Source: Actinomycetospora chibensis (lineage in GTDB: Bacteria; Actinomycetota; Actinomycetes; Mycobacteriales; Pseudonocardiaceae). From it: DNA of 64,000 bases. This document shows, one piece after another, positions 8,771 through 17,429 of this stretch. The position numbers and the translations under genes are program-made. The notes beneath the pieces are model-generated. The model did not search any database. It was not told the origin of the DNA and saw nothing but the letters and a program-made list of their open reading frames with translations. Location: NCBI RefSeq assembly GCF_028737215.1, contig NZ_JAQZAM010000002.1, positions 186,001-250,000 on the forward strand, written 5' to 3'. Within the stretch, counting starts at the first letter, position 1; every line of letters starts with the position of its first letter.

Positions 8771-9547
8771 CTATGCGGGGAAGAGCGTGTCCTCCCGTCG
8801 TGCGGGATCGCCGCCCGCGCGGATGAACCACTCGGTGCCGAACGCGAGGGCGAACCGGTCGTCGTCGAGCGTGAGGAAGAAGGAGTCGTCGGCGATCTGG
8901 CTGCGGTGCGCGCGCATCGCCGCGCGCTTGGCGTCGAGCCAGGGGGTGACGTCGACGCGGGTGGTCAGCTCCGACTCGGGCGACCCGAAGCCGTCGGGGT
9001 CCAGGTCGGGGGCGTCCTGACCGGCCTCGCGCGCCATCGCCATCATCCGGCGGAACTCATCGCGGTTCGACGTCGCCTCGTAGACCCGCGGCGTCCCCGC
9101 GAGCGCGCCGGCGCGCCGACCGACCCGGTGCACCTGGATGTGGTCGGGGTGGCCGTAGCCGCCGATGCGGTCGTAACAGGTGAGGACCTCGGCGTCCTCC
9201 TCACGCAGGATCGCCGCGAGACGCTCGGCGGCCTCCTCGACGTCGGCGGACCAGAACGACCCGGACGCGCCGTTGGTGTGCGTGTCGACCATCCCGGAGT
9301 CGACGTAGCCCAGGAACTCCACGCGGGCGATCCCCAGCACCGCCGCGGCGTCGTGGGTCTCCCTGACCCGACGCTCGGCGAGGGTCTCGCCGTCGGCCAG
9401 CACCCCGGGAACGATCTCGCCGTGCTCGCCCCGGGTGGCGACCACCAGCACCACCCGGTGTCCCGCGTCCGCAGCCGCCCGCATGACGCCGCCGCAGGAG
9501 ATGCACTCGTCGTCGGGGTGCGCGTGGAAGCTCACCATGGTCGCCAC
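8771..9547 (-). CDS. PIG-L family zinc deacetylase (MshB/Mca-like)
   Basis: 258 residues from GTG 9547. The zinc site is intact: HAHPDDE near the N-terminus (two ligands and the catalytic Asp) and HPDHIQVHR near residue 140. The family removes N-acetyl groups from GlcNAc-type substrates or cleaves mycothiol conjugates. The start resembles that of Mca and MshB of actinobacteria, but the loop after ATRGEHGEI and the overall length do not allow a firm assignment, and no other mycothiol gene is nearby. Sixteen bases separate its stop from the start of the malic enzyme gene on the same strand, so the two may be co-transcribed. Confidence 0.85.
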   Translation of the reverse strand: MATMVSFHAHPDDECISCGGVMRAAADAGHRVVLVVATRGEHGEIVPGVLADGETLAERRVRETHDAAAVLGIARVEFLGYVDSGMVDTHTNGASGSFWSADVEEAAERLAAILREEDAEVLTCYDRIGGYGHPDHIQVHRVGRRAGALAGTPRVYEATSNRDEFRRMMAMAREAGQDAPDLDPDGFGSPESELTTRVDVTPWLDAKRAAMRAHRSQIADDSFFLTLDDDRFALAFGTEWFIRAGGDPARREDTLFPA

Positions 9548-9570
9548 GCCCCGAGCCTAGTGATCGGCCC

Positions 9571-11088
9571 TCAGCTCAGCGCGATCGACGCCACCAGCAC
9601 GACGAGGACGAGCAGGACCACGGCGGCGGTGCCCAGGATCGCGCCGGCGCGCGGGCCCGGGCCTCGGGCGAACAGCTCGCGGCCCGGCAGGCCCTCGGAC
9701 CGCGCCGCGCCCGCCGCCCACGGCGGGGCCGTCTCCTCGGGGCGGGCGACCCCTCCCCCGGCCGACCGCGCCGTCACCGATCCCGGCACGAACTGCGTGC
9801 GCTCGGGGGCGGGTGGCGCCGCACGGGGCGGGACACCGCGAGGAGGCACCGACGAGCGGCGCACCACCTGGGTCGCCTCCGGCTCCGGCCCGCGCGGAAC
9901 GACCTGCGTCCGGTCGGCGGCGGGTCCGGCCGCGTCGCGGACGACCTGTGTGGTGTCCGGCGACGCGTGACCGTCGGTCCCCTCCGTCGACCAGCGGAAC
10001 GGTGGCGGGAACGGGTCGGGCGGCAGCGGGCGCTCGTCGGTGCGCGTGGCGTCGTCCGCGTCGTCCTCGTCCTCGTCGACGGGTGGGGGCGGCGGGCGCA
10101 GCGCGGGCGGCGCCGCCGGCGTGCCCGGCAACGGCGGGGCGTCGGCGGACGGCCCCGGCACGGGGATGCCGCGGGGGGCATCCGCCACGGAGGGCGCCGA
10201 GGTGCCGCCGTCCTGCTCCTCTGTCCGGGTGGGCACGGCTGCCGGGGCGCCGTGTCCTGGAGACACGGTGTCCGCCGTGGTCTCGGCGGGAGCGGCCGGC
10301 TCCCGCGCTCCGGACGTCTCCCCGCGCGAACCGTGTCCCGAGGACACGGTCTTTGCGGCGGTCTGGGCGGGAGCGGCCGGCTCCCGCGCTCCGGACGTCT
10401 CCCCGGACGAACCGTGTCCCGAGGACACGGTCTCGGCGGGGGTCGGGAGAGCGGGCGGCGCCGTACGGGGCGCGGGTGCGTCGCCGTCCGCAGCGGCGGG
10501 CGTCGGCGGGGCGAGGGCGTCCGTGAGGGACCCGGTCACCGGACGAGCGGGGCGAGCTCCGGCCTCCGGACGGTCGCGCTCGGCCGGCGTTCCCGCTGCC
10601 GTCGGCCCGTCCGTCGGCCGGGCCGGAGGCGGGGTCGCCGGGGCCGCGGCGCCGGGGACGCGGGTGCGCGCCGCCCCGGAGATCGGAGGCCGCCGGGAGA
10701 ACGGCGGGGTCCCGGGCGGCGGGGTGCGGAGCGGCGGGGGCTGCGGGTCCTGTGGGGTCGGCGCGGGACCGGACCCGGGGCGCGCGGCGGGGCCCGTCGG
10801 CGGCCGCGACCCGTTCGGGCGCGCGGGCGGCGGCGCGCCGCGCACGCCGTGCCGGGCGTCGGGCGTCGTCGTCGCCGCTCGGGTGTGGGCGGCGGTGGTG
10901 TCGTCCTCGAGGCCCAGCTCGCGGTCCGCCGCGTCGAGCTCGCTGTCGTCGAGATCGTCCGCGGGGGTGGGGGGCGCGGGCAGCCGGGCGGCGAGGAGCT
11001 CGTCGCGTCGCCGCCGATAGGACTCGGCGTCGACCCGCCCGGTGGCCAGGTCCTCGTCGAGCCGACGCAGCTGCTCGGGGACGCCCAT
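9571..11088 (-). CDS. Proline/alanine-rich membrane-anchored protein with SHOCT-like N-terminus
   Basis: 505 residues from ATG 11088, with a strong ribosome-binding site (GGAGGAAGG, minus strand). Residues 5-35 (LRRLDEDLATGRVDAESYRRRRDELLA) resemble a SHOCT short helical hairpin, a module often involved in oligomerisation. Most of the rest is Pro/Ala/Thr-rich low complexity, including three 27-residue repeats around TVSSGHGS and several TQVV blocks (possible phosphothreonine sites). A single hydrophobic segment closes the protein (about residues 482-503), so it is probably a tail-anchored or C-terminally anchored membrane protein. No function is known to me. Confidence 0.72.
   Translation of the reverse strand: MGVPEQLRRLDEDLATGRVDAESYRRRRDELLAARLPAPPTPADDLDDSELDAADRELGLEDDTTAAHTRAATTTPDARHGVRGAPPPARPNGSRPPTGPAARPGSGPAPTPQDPQPPPLRTPPPGTPPFSRRPPISGAARTRVPGAAAPATPPPARPTDGPTAAGTPAERDRPEAGARPARPVTGSLTDALAPPTPAAADGDAPAPRTAPPALPTPAETVSSGHGSSGETSGAREPAAPAQTAAKTVSSGHGSRGETSGAREPAAPAETTADTVSPGHGAPAAVPTRTEEQDGGTSAPSVADAPRGIPVPGPSADAPPLPGTPAAPPALRPPPPPVDEDEDDADDATRTDERPLPPDPFPPPFRWSTEGTDGHASPDTTQVVRDAAGPAADRTQVVPRGPEPEATQVVRRSSVPPRGVPPRAAPPAPERTQFVPGSVTARSAGGGVARPEETAPPWAAGAARSEGLPGRELFARGPGPRAGAILGTAAVVLLVLVVLVASIALS
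10250..10431. repeat. Three 81-bp tandem repeat units carrying GTGTCC...GGACAC inverted repeats
   Basis: Within the proline-rich gene the sequence ACCGTGTCC-CGA-GGACACGGT occurs at 10330-10350 and again at 10411-10431. A diverged copy (CCGTGTC-CTGGA-GACACGG) lies at 10250-10269. Spacing is 81 bases between each. The sequence between the second and third copies is nearly identical to that between the first and second (GCGGCGGTCT/GGCGGTCT-type stretch, then GAGCGGCCGGCTCCCGCG). Each inverted repeat encodes TVSSGHGS on the minus strand. Confidence 0.85.
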
Positions 11089-11335
11089 CTCACCTTCCTC
11101 CGGGGCTCTCGGCGGACGGCGCGGTCACCCTCCGGTCTCGGGGACTCCGCACGGTAACCCACCGAAGGGCCTCCTGAATGATCGTCGGCGAGGACCTCGG
11201 ACGTGATCTCCGCGAAAAGCGGCGAACACTCCGGCGCCCGATCACGAAGGTGGCGTGGAGTGCGGCGACAGGGCTCGCACCGCGAAGGATGCACAGGCGG
11301 TCCCGAAGACGGCCGCGGACGAGAGGACTCCCCAC

Positions 11336-12595
11336 GTGTCATCGACCTCGCGCACCACCGAGCCCCGCCGCGTCGTCCCGCGGCCCGCCGAGGGTGTGTG
11401 GCCGAACCTGCAGGACCCGGGCGAGAACTGGCTCCGCATGCGGGTGGCCCGAGCCCTGGTGCGCGCGGCCGTCCGTCGCCTCCCGCTGCACCTCGTGTGG
11501 CCGGACGGGTCGGTCGAGGGCGACCCGCGGGGTCCCGAGCTCCGCCTCATCCGCCCGGAGGCCTTCTTCACGCGCCTCGGCCGCCAGGGCCTCATCGGCT
11601 TCGGCGAGGGATGGATGGTCGGCGACTGGGACTCCGACGACCTCGTCGGCGTGCTGCGCTGCCTCACCGACCACGTCGAGCAGCTCGTGCCGCGCCCGCT
11701 GCGCAACCTGCGCCGGGTCTACGACCGCGGCCAGCCCTACGAGGAGGTCGCGGCCGACGCGACGGTGTCGCGCGAGAACGTCCACCGGCACTACGACCTG
11801 TCGAACGACCTGTTCAGCCTCTTCCTCGACGAGTCGATGATGTACTCCGCCGCCTGGTTCGACCCGGCCCGACCGGCCGAGTCCCTCACGGACGCCCAGC
11901 ACCGCAAGGTCGACGGCGTCCTCGACCTCGCGGGCGTGCGCGCCGGCAGTCGCGTCCTCGAGATCGGCACCGGGTGGGGCGAGGCCGCGATCCGCGCCGC
12001 GCAGCGTGGCGCGCGGGTGACGACGCTGACGCTCTCGGTCGAGCAGGCGGGGCTCGCCCGCGTCCGCGCCGAGCAGGCCGGTGTGTCCGACCGCATCACC
12101 ATCGACGTGCGCGACTACCGCGAGGCCGCCGGCGAGTACGACTCCGTGATCAGCATCGAGATGATCGAGGCCGTCGGCGAGCGCTTCTGGCCCGACTACT
12201 TCGCCACCGTCGACCGGCTGCTCGCCCCCGGCGGGCGCTTCGGGCTCCAGTCGATCACCATGCCGGACCACCGGCTCCAGGCGACGAAGGACAACTACAC
12301 CTGGATCCACAAGTACATCTTTCCCGGCGGTCTGATCCCCAGCCTCGAGGCGATCGACGCGACGCTCGCGGGGCACACGTCGATGGAGGTCGTCGAGCGC
12401 CGGTCGATCGGCCTCGACTACGCCGAGACGCTGCGCCGCTGGCGGGCCACGTTCCTGGCCCGGGAGCCGGAGGTCCGTGCGATCGGGTTCGACGAGACCT
12501 TCGTGCGGATGTGGGACTTCTACCTCGCCTACTCCGAGGCCGGGTTCGCCGCGCGGTACCTGGACGACTTCCAGCTGGGCATCGCGCGGCGATAG
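11336..12595 (+). CDS. Cyclopropane-fatty-acyl-phospholipid synthase family methyltransferase
   Basis: 419 residues from GTG 11336, chosen because GAGAGGA lies eight bases upstream; an in-frame ATG at 11255 would add 27 unlikely residues. The N-terminal lipid-binding part carries GFGEGWMVGDWD. The SAM-dependent methyltransferase domain follows NVHRHYDLSNDLFSLFLD, with motif I VLEIGTGWGEAA, then ISIEMIEAVGERFW and the typical YIFPGGLIPS. These match CFA synthase, which adds a methylene bridge to unsaturated acyl chains of membrane phospholipids; relatives make methyl-branched (tuberculostearic) acids. The partner oxidoreductase common in UfaA1/tuberculostearate loci is not adjacent, so the exact product is open. 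Confidence 0.9.
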   Translation: MSSTSRTTEPRRVVPRPAEGVWPNLQDPGENWLRMRVARALVRAAVRRLPLHLVWPDGSVEGDPRGPELRLIRPEAFFTRLGRQGLIGFGEGWMVGDWDSDDLVGVLRCLTDHVEQLVPRPLRNLRRVYDRGQPYEEVAADATVSRENVHRHYDLSNDLFSLFLDESMMYSAAWFDPARPAESLTDAQHRKVDGVLDLAGVRAGSRVLEIGTGWGEAAIRAAQRGARVTTLTLSVEQAGLARVRAEQAGVSDRITIDVRDYREAAGEYDSVISIEMIEAVGERFWPDYFATVDRLLAPGGRFGLQSITMPDHRLQATKDNYTWIHKYIFPGGLIPSLEAIDATLAGHTSMEVVERRSIGLDYAETLRRWRATFLAREPEVRAIGFDETFVRMWDFYLAYSEAGFAARYLDDFQLGIARR

Positions 12596-12661
12596 ACGTC
12601 ACGGGCTGAACGGTCAGGGCTGACCGGCGGCCCGGTCGGCGCGGCGATAGCCTGCGCACCC

Positions 12662-13420
12662 ATGGACACGACCGATGTCGCCGCGATCGTCACCGGTGGG
12701 GCCTCCGGCCTCGGGGGCGCCACCGTCCGCACGCTCGCCGCGGGCGGCGCCCGGGTGGTCGGGATCGACCTGCCCTCCGCGGTCGAGGACGCCGAGAAGC
12801 TGGACAACGTCGAGTACGTCGGCGCCGACGTGACCGACCCCGACCAGGTGGCGGCCGCCGTGGAGGCGGCGACGTCCACCGGGCTGCCGCTGCGCGTGGT
12901 GGTCAACTGCGCGGGCATCGGCACCGCCGGGCGCGTGCTGTCCAAGAAGGGCCCGCACGACCTGAAGGTCTTCCAGCAGGTCATCGGGGTCAACCTGGTC
13001 GGCACGTTCAACGTCATGCGCCTGGCCTCCGAGGCCATCGCCGCGACCGAGCCGCTGGCCGACGGGGCGCGCGGCGTCGTCGTCAACACGGCGTCCGTCG
13101 CCGCCTTCGAGGGCCAGGTCGGCCAGATCGCCTACTCGGCGTCCAAGGGCGGCGTCGTGGGCATGACCGTGCCCGCGGCCCGGGACCTCGCGCAGTACGG
13201 GATCCGCGTCATGACCATCGCCCCCGGCATCATCGACACCCCGATGCTGGCCGGCGTCGAGGAGTCGTTCCGCGAGCAGCTCGCGGCCGGCATCCCGTTC
13301 CCCCAGCGGCTCGGGCGCCCCGACGAGTACGCGCAGCTCGTCGCGATGATCGTCGAGCACGACTACCTCAACGGCGAGGTCATCCGGTTCGACGGCGCCC
13401 TGCGGATGCAGCCCCGCTAG
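12662..13420 (+). CDS. SDR-family 3-hydroxyacyl-CoA dehydrogenase (HSD10-like)
   Basis: 252 residues. The cofactor motif TGGASGLGGA is at the N-terminus, NCAGIG near residue 85, the catalytic Ser in VNTASVAAF and the Tyr-x-x-x-Lys in YSASKGG. Overall it matches type II 3-hydroxyacyl-CoA dehydrogenase (HSD17B10-like), with the characteristic long loop after NAG and the C-terminal YLNGEVIRFDGALRM. It oxidises 3-hydroxyacyl-CoA (or hydroxysteroids) with NAD+ in beta-oxidation. A TAGCCT hexamer eight bases before the ATG and the lack of a Shine-Dalgarno suggest a leaderless transcript. It ends one base before the convergent nuclease gene. Confidence 0.92.
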   Translation: MDTTDVAAIVTGGASGLGGATVRTLAAGGARVVGIDLPSAVEDAEKLDNVEYVGADVTDPDQVAAAVEAATSTGLPLRVVVNCAGIGTAGRVLSKKGPHDLKVFQQVIGVNLVGTFNVMRLASEAIAATEPLADGARGVVVNTASVAAFEGQVGQIAYSASKGGVVGMTVPAARDLAQYGIRVMTIAPGIIDTPMLAGVEESFREQLAAGIPFPQRLGRPDEYAQLVAMIVEHDYLNGEVIRFDGALRMQPR

Positions 13421-13421
13421 C

Positions 13422-15188
13422 TCACAGGTCCTCGAGGAAGGGGACCTCGAGCACACGGTCGGACGTGAGCCACGTGCGCAGCGTCCACGTGGCCCGCACG
13501 TCGTCGGCGTTGTAGACGAGCAGCCGCTCGCGCTGCGCGGTGTCGGGCTCGCCCCCGTCGAGGGCGACCGCGTCGCGGTACCAGCGCATGGAGTTCTCCC
13601 CGCCGGCCTCCGGGTCGTGCCAGGAGAAACCCGCCGACGGCGCGACCCGCTTGAGGCCCTTGCCGTGCGGGCAGAGGAAGGCGTCGCTGACGACGGGGAA
13701 GAGGTCGATCCAGGCGTCGGAGGCGATGAACTCCTCGATCTCCGCCGCCGGGGGCACGCCGGCCATGCCGGCGAACCGCTCCGCGGAGGCGCGCAGCCAG
13801 CGGTTCTCCGCCTGCTCGTTGTAGCAGTAGGCCCGCAGCACCAGCCCGCGCTCCGCGCAGCGCGCGCGGACGTCGGTCAACCACGTCCAGAACTCCCCGA
13901 AGGAGCGGCCCTCGTCTCGGGTGGGCAACGGGTCCCAGGTGACGAAACCGCGGTAGCCGGGCTCGAGGCCGATGTCGACGCCGGAGAGCAGCACGCCCCA
14001 CAGGTACGCGCCGTCCTCGCCGAGGCTCTCCATGTCGACGTCCACCTCGACGTCCCCGCGCGCGACGGCGGGGCGGCGGACACGGCGCACCAGCGGGACG
14101 TCGCGACGCCAGGCGCGGGCGAGGGCCACCGCCTCCCGCAGCTCGGCGCCCTCGAGCGCGCCGTCGCCCACCTCGGGGTCGTCCGGGGGCGGGCCGGGCA
14201 GCCCCATCGCGGGGTCGAGCGCCGCGAGCTCGCGCACCGTGGTGACGCCCCGGCCGCGCAGCCGCAGTGCGGCGTCGCCCCGGACGACGAGGCTGACGTC
14301 GTCGACCGCGCGCAGCTCGGCCTCGCACGTCGGCCACCACGGGCAGCGGCGGCACTCGGTGATGCGCGAGGGCTCGGCGAGCGCGGGCGCCCGCCGGCGC
14401 GCGGCCTCGGCCACCGCCAGCCGGTCGGCGTGCCGACCGTCGTAGGTCTCGAGCGCGCTGCGACCGCCGGAGCCCGACGGCGCCGCGAGGTCGATCCACA
14501 CGACGACGTCGGCGTCGAGGCCCACGACCCCGCCCCAGACCGGAGCGCCCGGGCTCTCGGGGGGCGCCAGGCCCGCCGCACGCAACATGCGGTGCAGATG
14601 GGCGAGACGCAGCACGTCGCGGGTGACCGTGCGGATCCGGCGCGTGTCGTCCGGGGCGGCCGCCGCCGGGTGCGGCCGGTCGAGCGGGGACGTGAGCGCC
14701 CCGCCACCGGGATCGGTGACGCGGTGCCGCACGACGACCAGCGGCCACCAGCCCGAGCAGGGATCGCCCCGCTCGGCCCGCACCAGCACCTCGACGTTGC
14801 CCCGGCGGCCCTCGGCGGCGGGCAGCTCCGCCCCGCCCACGAAGTCGGGCACCGGGCCGGGACCCGAGAGGAGCGCCTCGGTGGCCTCCGCGCGCGCCCG
14901 CGAGCCGGACGCCGGCGGCACCGACGTCCAGTGCGCACCGAGGAGCTCCGCCCACCGGGCGGCCAGCTCGGCACGATGGGCCGCCGCGTCGGCACGGCGC
15001 ATCGCGACCCCGGGATCGGCGTCGTCACCGCTGGGCGGGGGGCCACCCGGGAGGTCCTCCACCGGCACGTGCTCGAGATGCACCCGGCGACGGCAGCGCG
15101 TGGTGGCGGCCGCGTCGAGCAGGACCGGCCGGGGCGCGGCGGCGGGCGCGCACCCGTCGTCGGCCTCCCGCGCGGTGGTCGTGCTCAT
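13422..15188 (-). CDS. TM0106-type RecB-like nuclease with C-terminal RNase H-like exonuclease domain
   Basis: 588 residues from ATG 15188. The N-terminal half resembles the RecB/Cas4-like nuclease of the TM0106 family: CRRRVHLE near residue 33 and a cysteine cluster CRRCPWWPTC near residue 285, which probably holds a metal or Fe-S cluster. A helix-hairpin-helix-like stretch follows (RLRGRGVTTVRELAALD). The C-terminal part is a predicted DEDD 3'-5' exonuclease/RNase H-fold: VDVDMES near residue 380 and YNADDVRATW near 556 supply acidic residues. The family is predicted to act in DNA repair or nucleic acid turnover; biochemical proof is scarce. It is convergent with the SDR gene, one base apart. 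Confidence 0.8.
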   Translation of the reverse strand: MSTTTAREADDGCAPAAAPRPVLLDAAATTRCRRRVHLEHVPVEDLPGGPPPSGDDADPGVAMRRADAAAHRAELAARWAELLGAHWTSVPPASGSRARAEATEALLSGPGPVPDFVGGAELPAAEGRRGNVEVLVRAERGDPCSGWWPLVVVRHRVTDPGGGALTSPLDRPHPAAAAPDDTRRIRTVTRDVLRLAHLHRMLRAAGLAPPESPGAPVWGGVVGLDADVVVWIDLAAPSGSGGRSALETYDGRHADRLAVAEAARRRAPALAEPSRITECRRCPWWPTCEAELRAVDDVSLVVRGDAALRLRGRGVTTVRELAALDPAMGLPGPPPDDPEVGDGALEGAELREAVALARAWRRDVPLVRRVRRPAVARGDVEVDVDMESLGEDGAYLWGVLLSGVDIGLEPGYRGFVTWDPLPTRDEGRSFGEFWTWLTDVRARCAERGLVLRAYCYNEQAENRWLRASAERFAGMAGVPPAAEIEEFIASDAWIDLFPVVSDAFLCPHGKGLKRVAPSAGFSWHDPEAGGENSMRWYRDAVALDGGEPDTAQRERLLVYNADDVRATWTLRTWLTSDRVLEVPFLEDL

Positions 15189-15326
15189 GTCCCGAGCTTC
15201 CCACGCCCCCCTGACACCCCGTCACGCTGCGGGATCCACGCCGGGCGCGCCGGGTGGGCGGACCACTAGGGTGCGGGCGTTCGCCCGGGCGCCCGACGCG
15301 CCGCGGGCACGAGACGGGGAGGGTCC

Positions 15327-16070
15327 ATGGGACTGCTGCGCCGCGGACGGCCCGCGACGGAGGCCGACGCGCTCGAGATCAGCGACGACGTCTTCGTCGT
15401 GAGCCCGAAGGCCGCCGACCTCGCGGTCTCGGCGCAGAAGGAGCGGCGCAAGGCGGCCCGGGCGGAGCGGCTGCTCGCCGAGACCCAGGAGGCCACGCTG
15501 CTCGGCGACAAGAAGGCCCTCAAGGCCGCGAAGAAGCGCCGCAAGAACGAGCCCGAGGACGACGACGACGACCTCACCGGCACCGCCGCCGACCCGCTGA
15601 CCGGCGCGAAGATCAAGCGCTACATCGGCATCGCGCGCATCGTCGTGCCCGTCGTGGCGCCGATCGTCTACCAGGCGGTGGGCATGGCACGGGACCGCTG
15701 GGACGCCCACCGCGCCCGCCAGTTCGGCGTCGCCCCCGACGAGCTCGCGGAGTTCACCGGCCGCGGCGCGGCGCTCTACGCCCGCATCCACAACCTCGCG
15801 CTCTCCGCCCGGGACCTGCGCTCGCGCTACGGCGACGGCGACGACGCCCGGGCCACCGAGGTCCGGTCCTTCGTCGACGACGCCCAGCAGCGCCTCTCCG
15901 ACCTGGAGGCCGCGGTGCGGGCCGCCGAGCAGATGCCCGGCTCACGGCGACGCAGCGCGCACGTCGCGGTGGGCGGCGAGCTCGACCGCATCGAGAACCG
16001 GCTGCTGGCGCTCTGGGGCGTCGGCTCCCCGACCCGGACCGCGATCTCCGGCGGCACCGGCCGCTCCTGA
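15327..16070 (+). CDS. Conserved actinobacterial protein of unknown function (possibly DUF6474)
   Basis: 247 residues; ATG 15327 follows a GGGGAGGG ribosome-binding site. The N-terminus is charged and coiled-coil-like (QKERRKAARAERLLAE, KKALKAAKKRRKNEPED). Next come an acidic linker and a conserved-looking hydrophobic stretch (IKRYIGIARIVVPVVAPIVYQ) that may touch the membrane. A helical C-terminal half follows, with a leucine/alanine heptad pattern (DDAQQRLSDLEAAVRAAE). From memory it resembles an actinobacterial DUF6474 family, but this needs a profile search. A TAGGGT hexamer at 15269-15274 could be its -10 box. No function is assigned. Confidence 0.75.
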   Translation: MGLLRRGRPATEADALEISDDVFVVSPKAADLAVSAQKERRKAARAERLLAETQEATLLGDKKALKAAKKRRKNEPEDDDDDLTGTAADPLTGAKIKRYIGIARIVVPVVAPIVYQAVGMARDRWDAHRARQFGVAPDELAEFTGRGAALYARIHNLALSARDLRSRYGDGDDARATEVRSFVDDAQQRLSDLEAAVRAAEQMPGSRRRSAHVAVGGELDRIENRLLALWGVGSPTRTAISGGTGRS

Positions 16071-16314
16071 GGAGCGCCGACCACCCCTCACACGGCCCCG
16101 ATCGGGCGACCGCCGGGTGTTCCCGGCACATCACGATCTCGATACGCGTCCGCCATCACGCATGGTGACCTCGGCGTCCCTCGGGTGGGCGTGATCCCCT
16201 CAGCGTGGCCTGGAGCTGGCCGAATCCGGTTGTGGGCGGCCCATCGGGGCGCCCGCGGCTACCCGCTGCGTCCATGACGCGCGAGAAACATCCCTCGAAT
16301 GTCGGACCTACGGG
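16071..16314. other. Intergenic region upstream of the IclR/osmoprotectant operon
   Basis: About 240 bases with no convincing coding sequence. The promoter and repeats of the operon lie just downstream (see 16315-16384). Confidence 0.45.
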
Positions 16315-16344
16315 GTGACAACCTCCGCCTGACACGCCTACTGT
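16315..16344 (+). promoter_or_regulatory. Predicted promoter of the IclR/osmoprotectant operon
   Basis: A GTGACA hexamer (16315-16320, five of six matches to TTGACA-type -35) is followed by an 18-base spacer and TACTGT (16339-16344), a good actinobacterial -10. The predicted transcription start near 16351 leaves a leader of about 90 bases before the ATG at 16443. Confidence 0.5.
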
Positions 16345-16353
16345 CCCCGCAGC

Positions 16354-16384
16354 CGTTGCCGCAAGGACAACGCCCGTTGCCGCA
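16354..16384 (+). promoter_or_regulatory. Direct/inverted repeats at the predicted transcription start, candidate IclR operator
   Basis: CGTTGCCGCA occurs twice, at 16354-16363 and 16375-16384, exactly 21 bases (two helical turns) apart. The first copy also forms an inverted repeat with CAACG at 16368-16372 (CGTTG-n9-CAACG). The position right after the predicted -10 box suits an autorepressor site. Confidence 0.45.
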
Positions 16385-16442
16385 GACGCCCCGAGTGAGG
16401 CGCGTCACCCGAGGTCGGCGTGAGGGGGGAGGGAGGGGGTCG

Positions 16443-17429
16443 ATGAGCCCACGCGCGCGCACCGGCGGGCCCGACGCCCCGACCCCGCGGTCGCCCGCGA
16501 CCTCCCTCGCCGCCACCGCAGGCTCCGCCGCCCCGCACGGCCGCCGCAACCGCGACGAGGCCGGCGGGCCGGTCCACCGCGCGCTCGACGTCCTCGACCT
16601 GCTGGGGGCGCCCGGCGGGCCGTCCTCGCTCGGCGTCGTCGAGATCGCCCGGCAGCTCGGCCGGGACAAGTCGCAGGTCTCGCGCCTGCTCAAGGTCCTC
16701 GCGGACGCCGGCTACGTCGACCGGGAGCCGGGGTCGCTGCGCTACCGCATCGGCACGCGCCTGTTCGCCATCGGTGCCACCGCCGTCGACCGCCGCCTGC
16801 GCGACGAGGCCGACGCGGCGGTCGCCCGCGAGGCCGCCCTGCTCGGTGAGCGCATCGACGTCGGCATCCGCAGCGGCGGCAGCGTGATGACCATCAGCAC
16901 GGCCGCGCCGGACAGCGAGCTGCGGGCCTCGGGCTGGGTGGGGCGCACCGCCCCGTTGTCCTGCACTGCGACAGGTCGTGTGCTGTTGTTCGACCTGGAC
17001 ACCGCCGCCATCGCCCGCGTGATCGTGCCCGAGGGCCTCGGGCCGGCCGGGCCGGCCGCCCCGCGCTCGCTGGACGAGCTCGTGTCGCGGGTGGTCGAGG
17101 AACGCCGGCGCGGATGGTCCACCGCCCGCAACGAGACCGACCGCGGCCTGCTCGCCGTCGGCGCCCCGGTGCGGGACAGCGGCGGGACGGTGGTCGCCGC
17201 GCTGGGCGTCAGCGGCCCCGAGTCGCGCGTGGACCCGGTGTTCGACGAGGTCCGCGCCGCCGTCCTGCGTGCCGCGGCCGATCTCTCCCGAGCGCTCGGC
17301 GCCGGTGCTGGTTCCGGTGCTGTTTCCGGGGGCCTCGCGGGCGCCCGGGCCGGTCCACCGCCGACACCGGCCACCGACGGCGTGTCCCCCCTGTCCACTC
17401 CCCCTGCTCCCGAGAGAGGAGCGTCGTGA
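16443..17429 (+). CDS. IclR-family transcriptional regulator of the osmoprotectant operon
   Basis: 328 residues from ATG 16443, which has a strong purine-rich ribosome-binding site. An Ala/Pro-rich N-terminus is followed by the IclR winged helix (ALDVLDLLGAP...LGVVEIARQLGRDKSQVSRLLKVLADAGYV, about residues 42-85). An effector-binding domain comes next, with the typical PLSCTATGRVLL segment and a C-terminal RDSGGTVVAALGVSGP. Its stop overlaps the start of the permease gene (GTGA), so it is the first gene of the transporter operon and probably controls it. The effector is unknown; choline, glycine betaine or a related quaternary amine is inferred from context. Confidence 0.88.
   Translation: MSPRARTGGPDAPTPRSPATSLAATAGSAAPHGRRNRDEAGGPVHRALDVLDLLGAPGGPSSLGVVEIARQLGRDKSQVSRLLKVLADAGYVDREPGSLRYRIGTRLFAIGATAVDRRLRDEADAAVAREAALLGERIDVGIRSGGSVMTISTAAPDSELRASGWVGRTAPLSCTATGRVLLFDLDTAAIARVIVPEGLGPAGPAAPRSLDELVSRVVEERRRGWSTARNETDRGLLAVGAPVRDSGGTVVAALGVSGPESRVDPVFDEVRAAVLRAAADLSRALGAGAGSGAVSGGLAGARAGPPPTPATDGVSPLSTPPAPERGAS

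Noticed and set aside
16080-16260. Small RNA or gene in the gap before the IclR operon
   Set aside because: No hairpin with terminator, no ribosome-binding site with an open frame of coding character.
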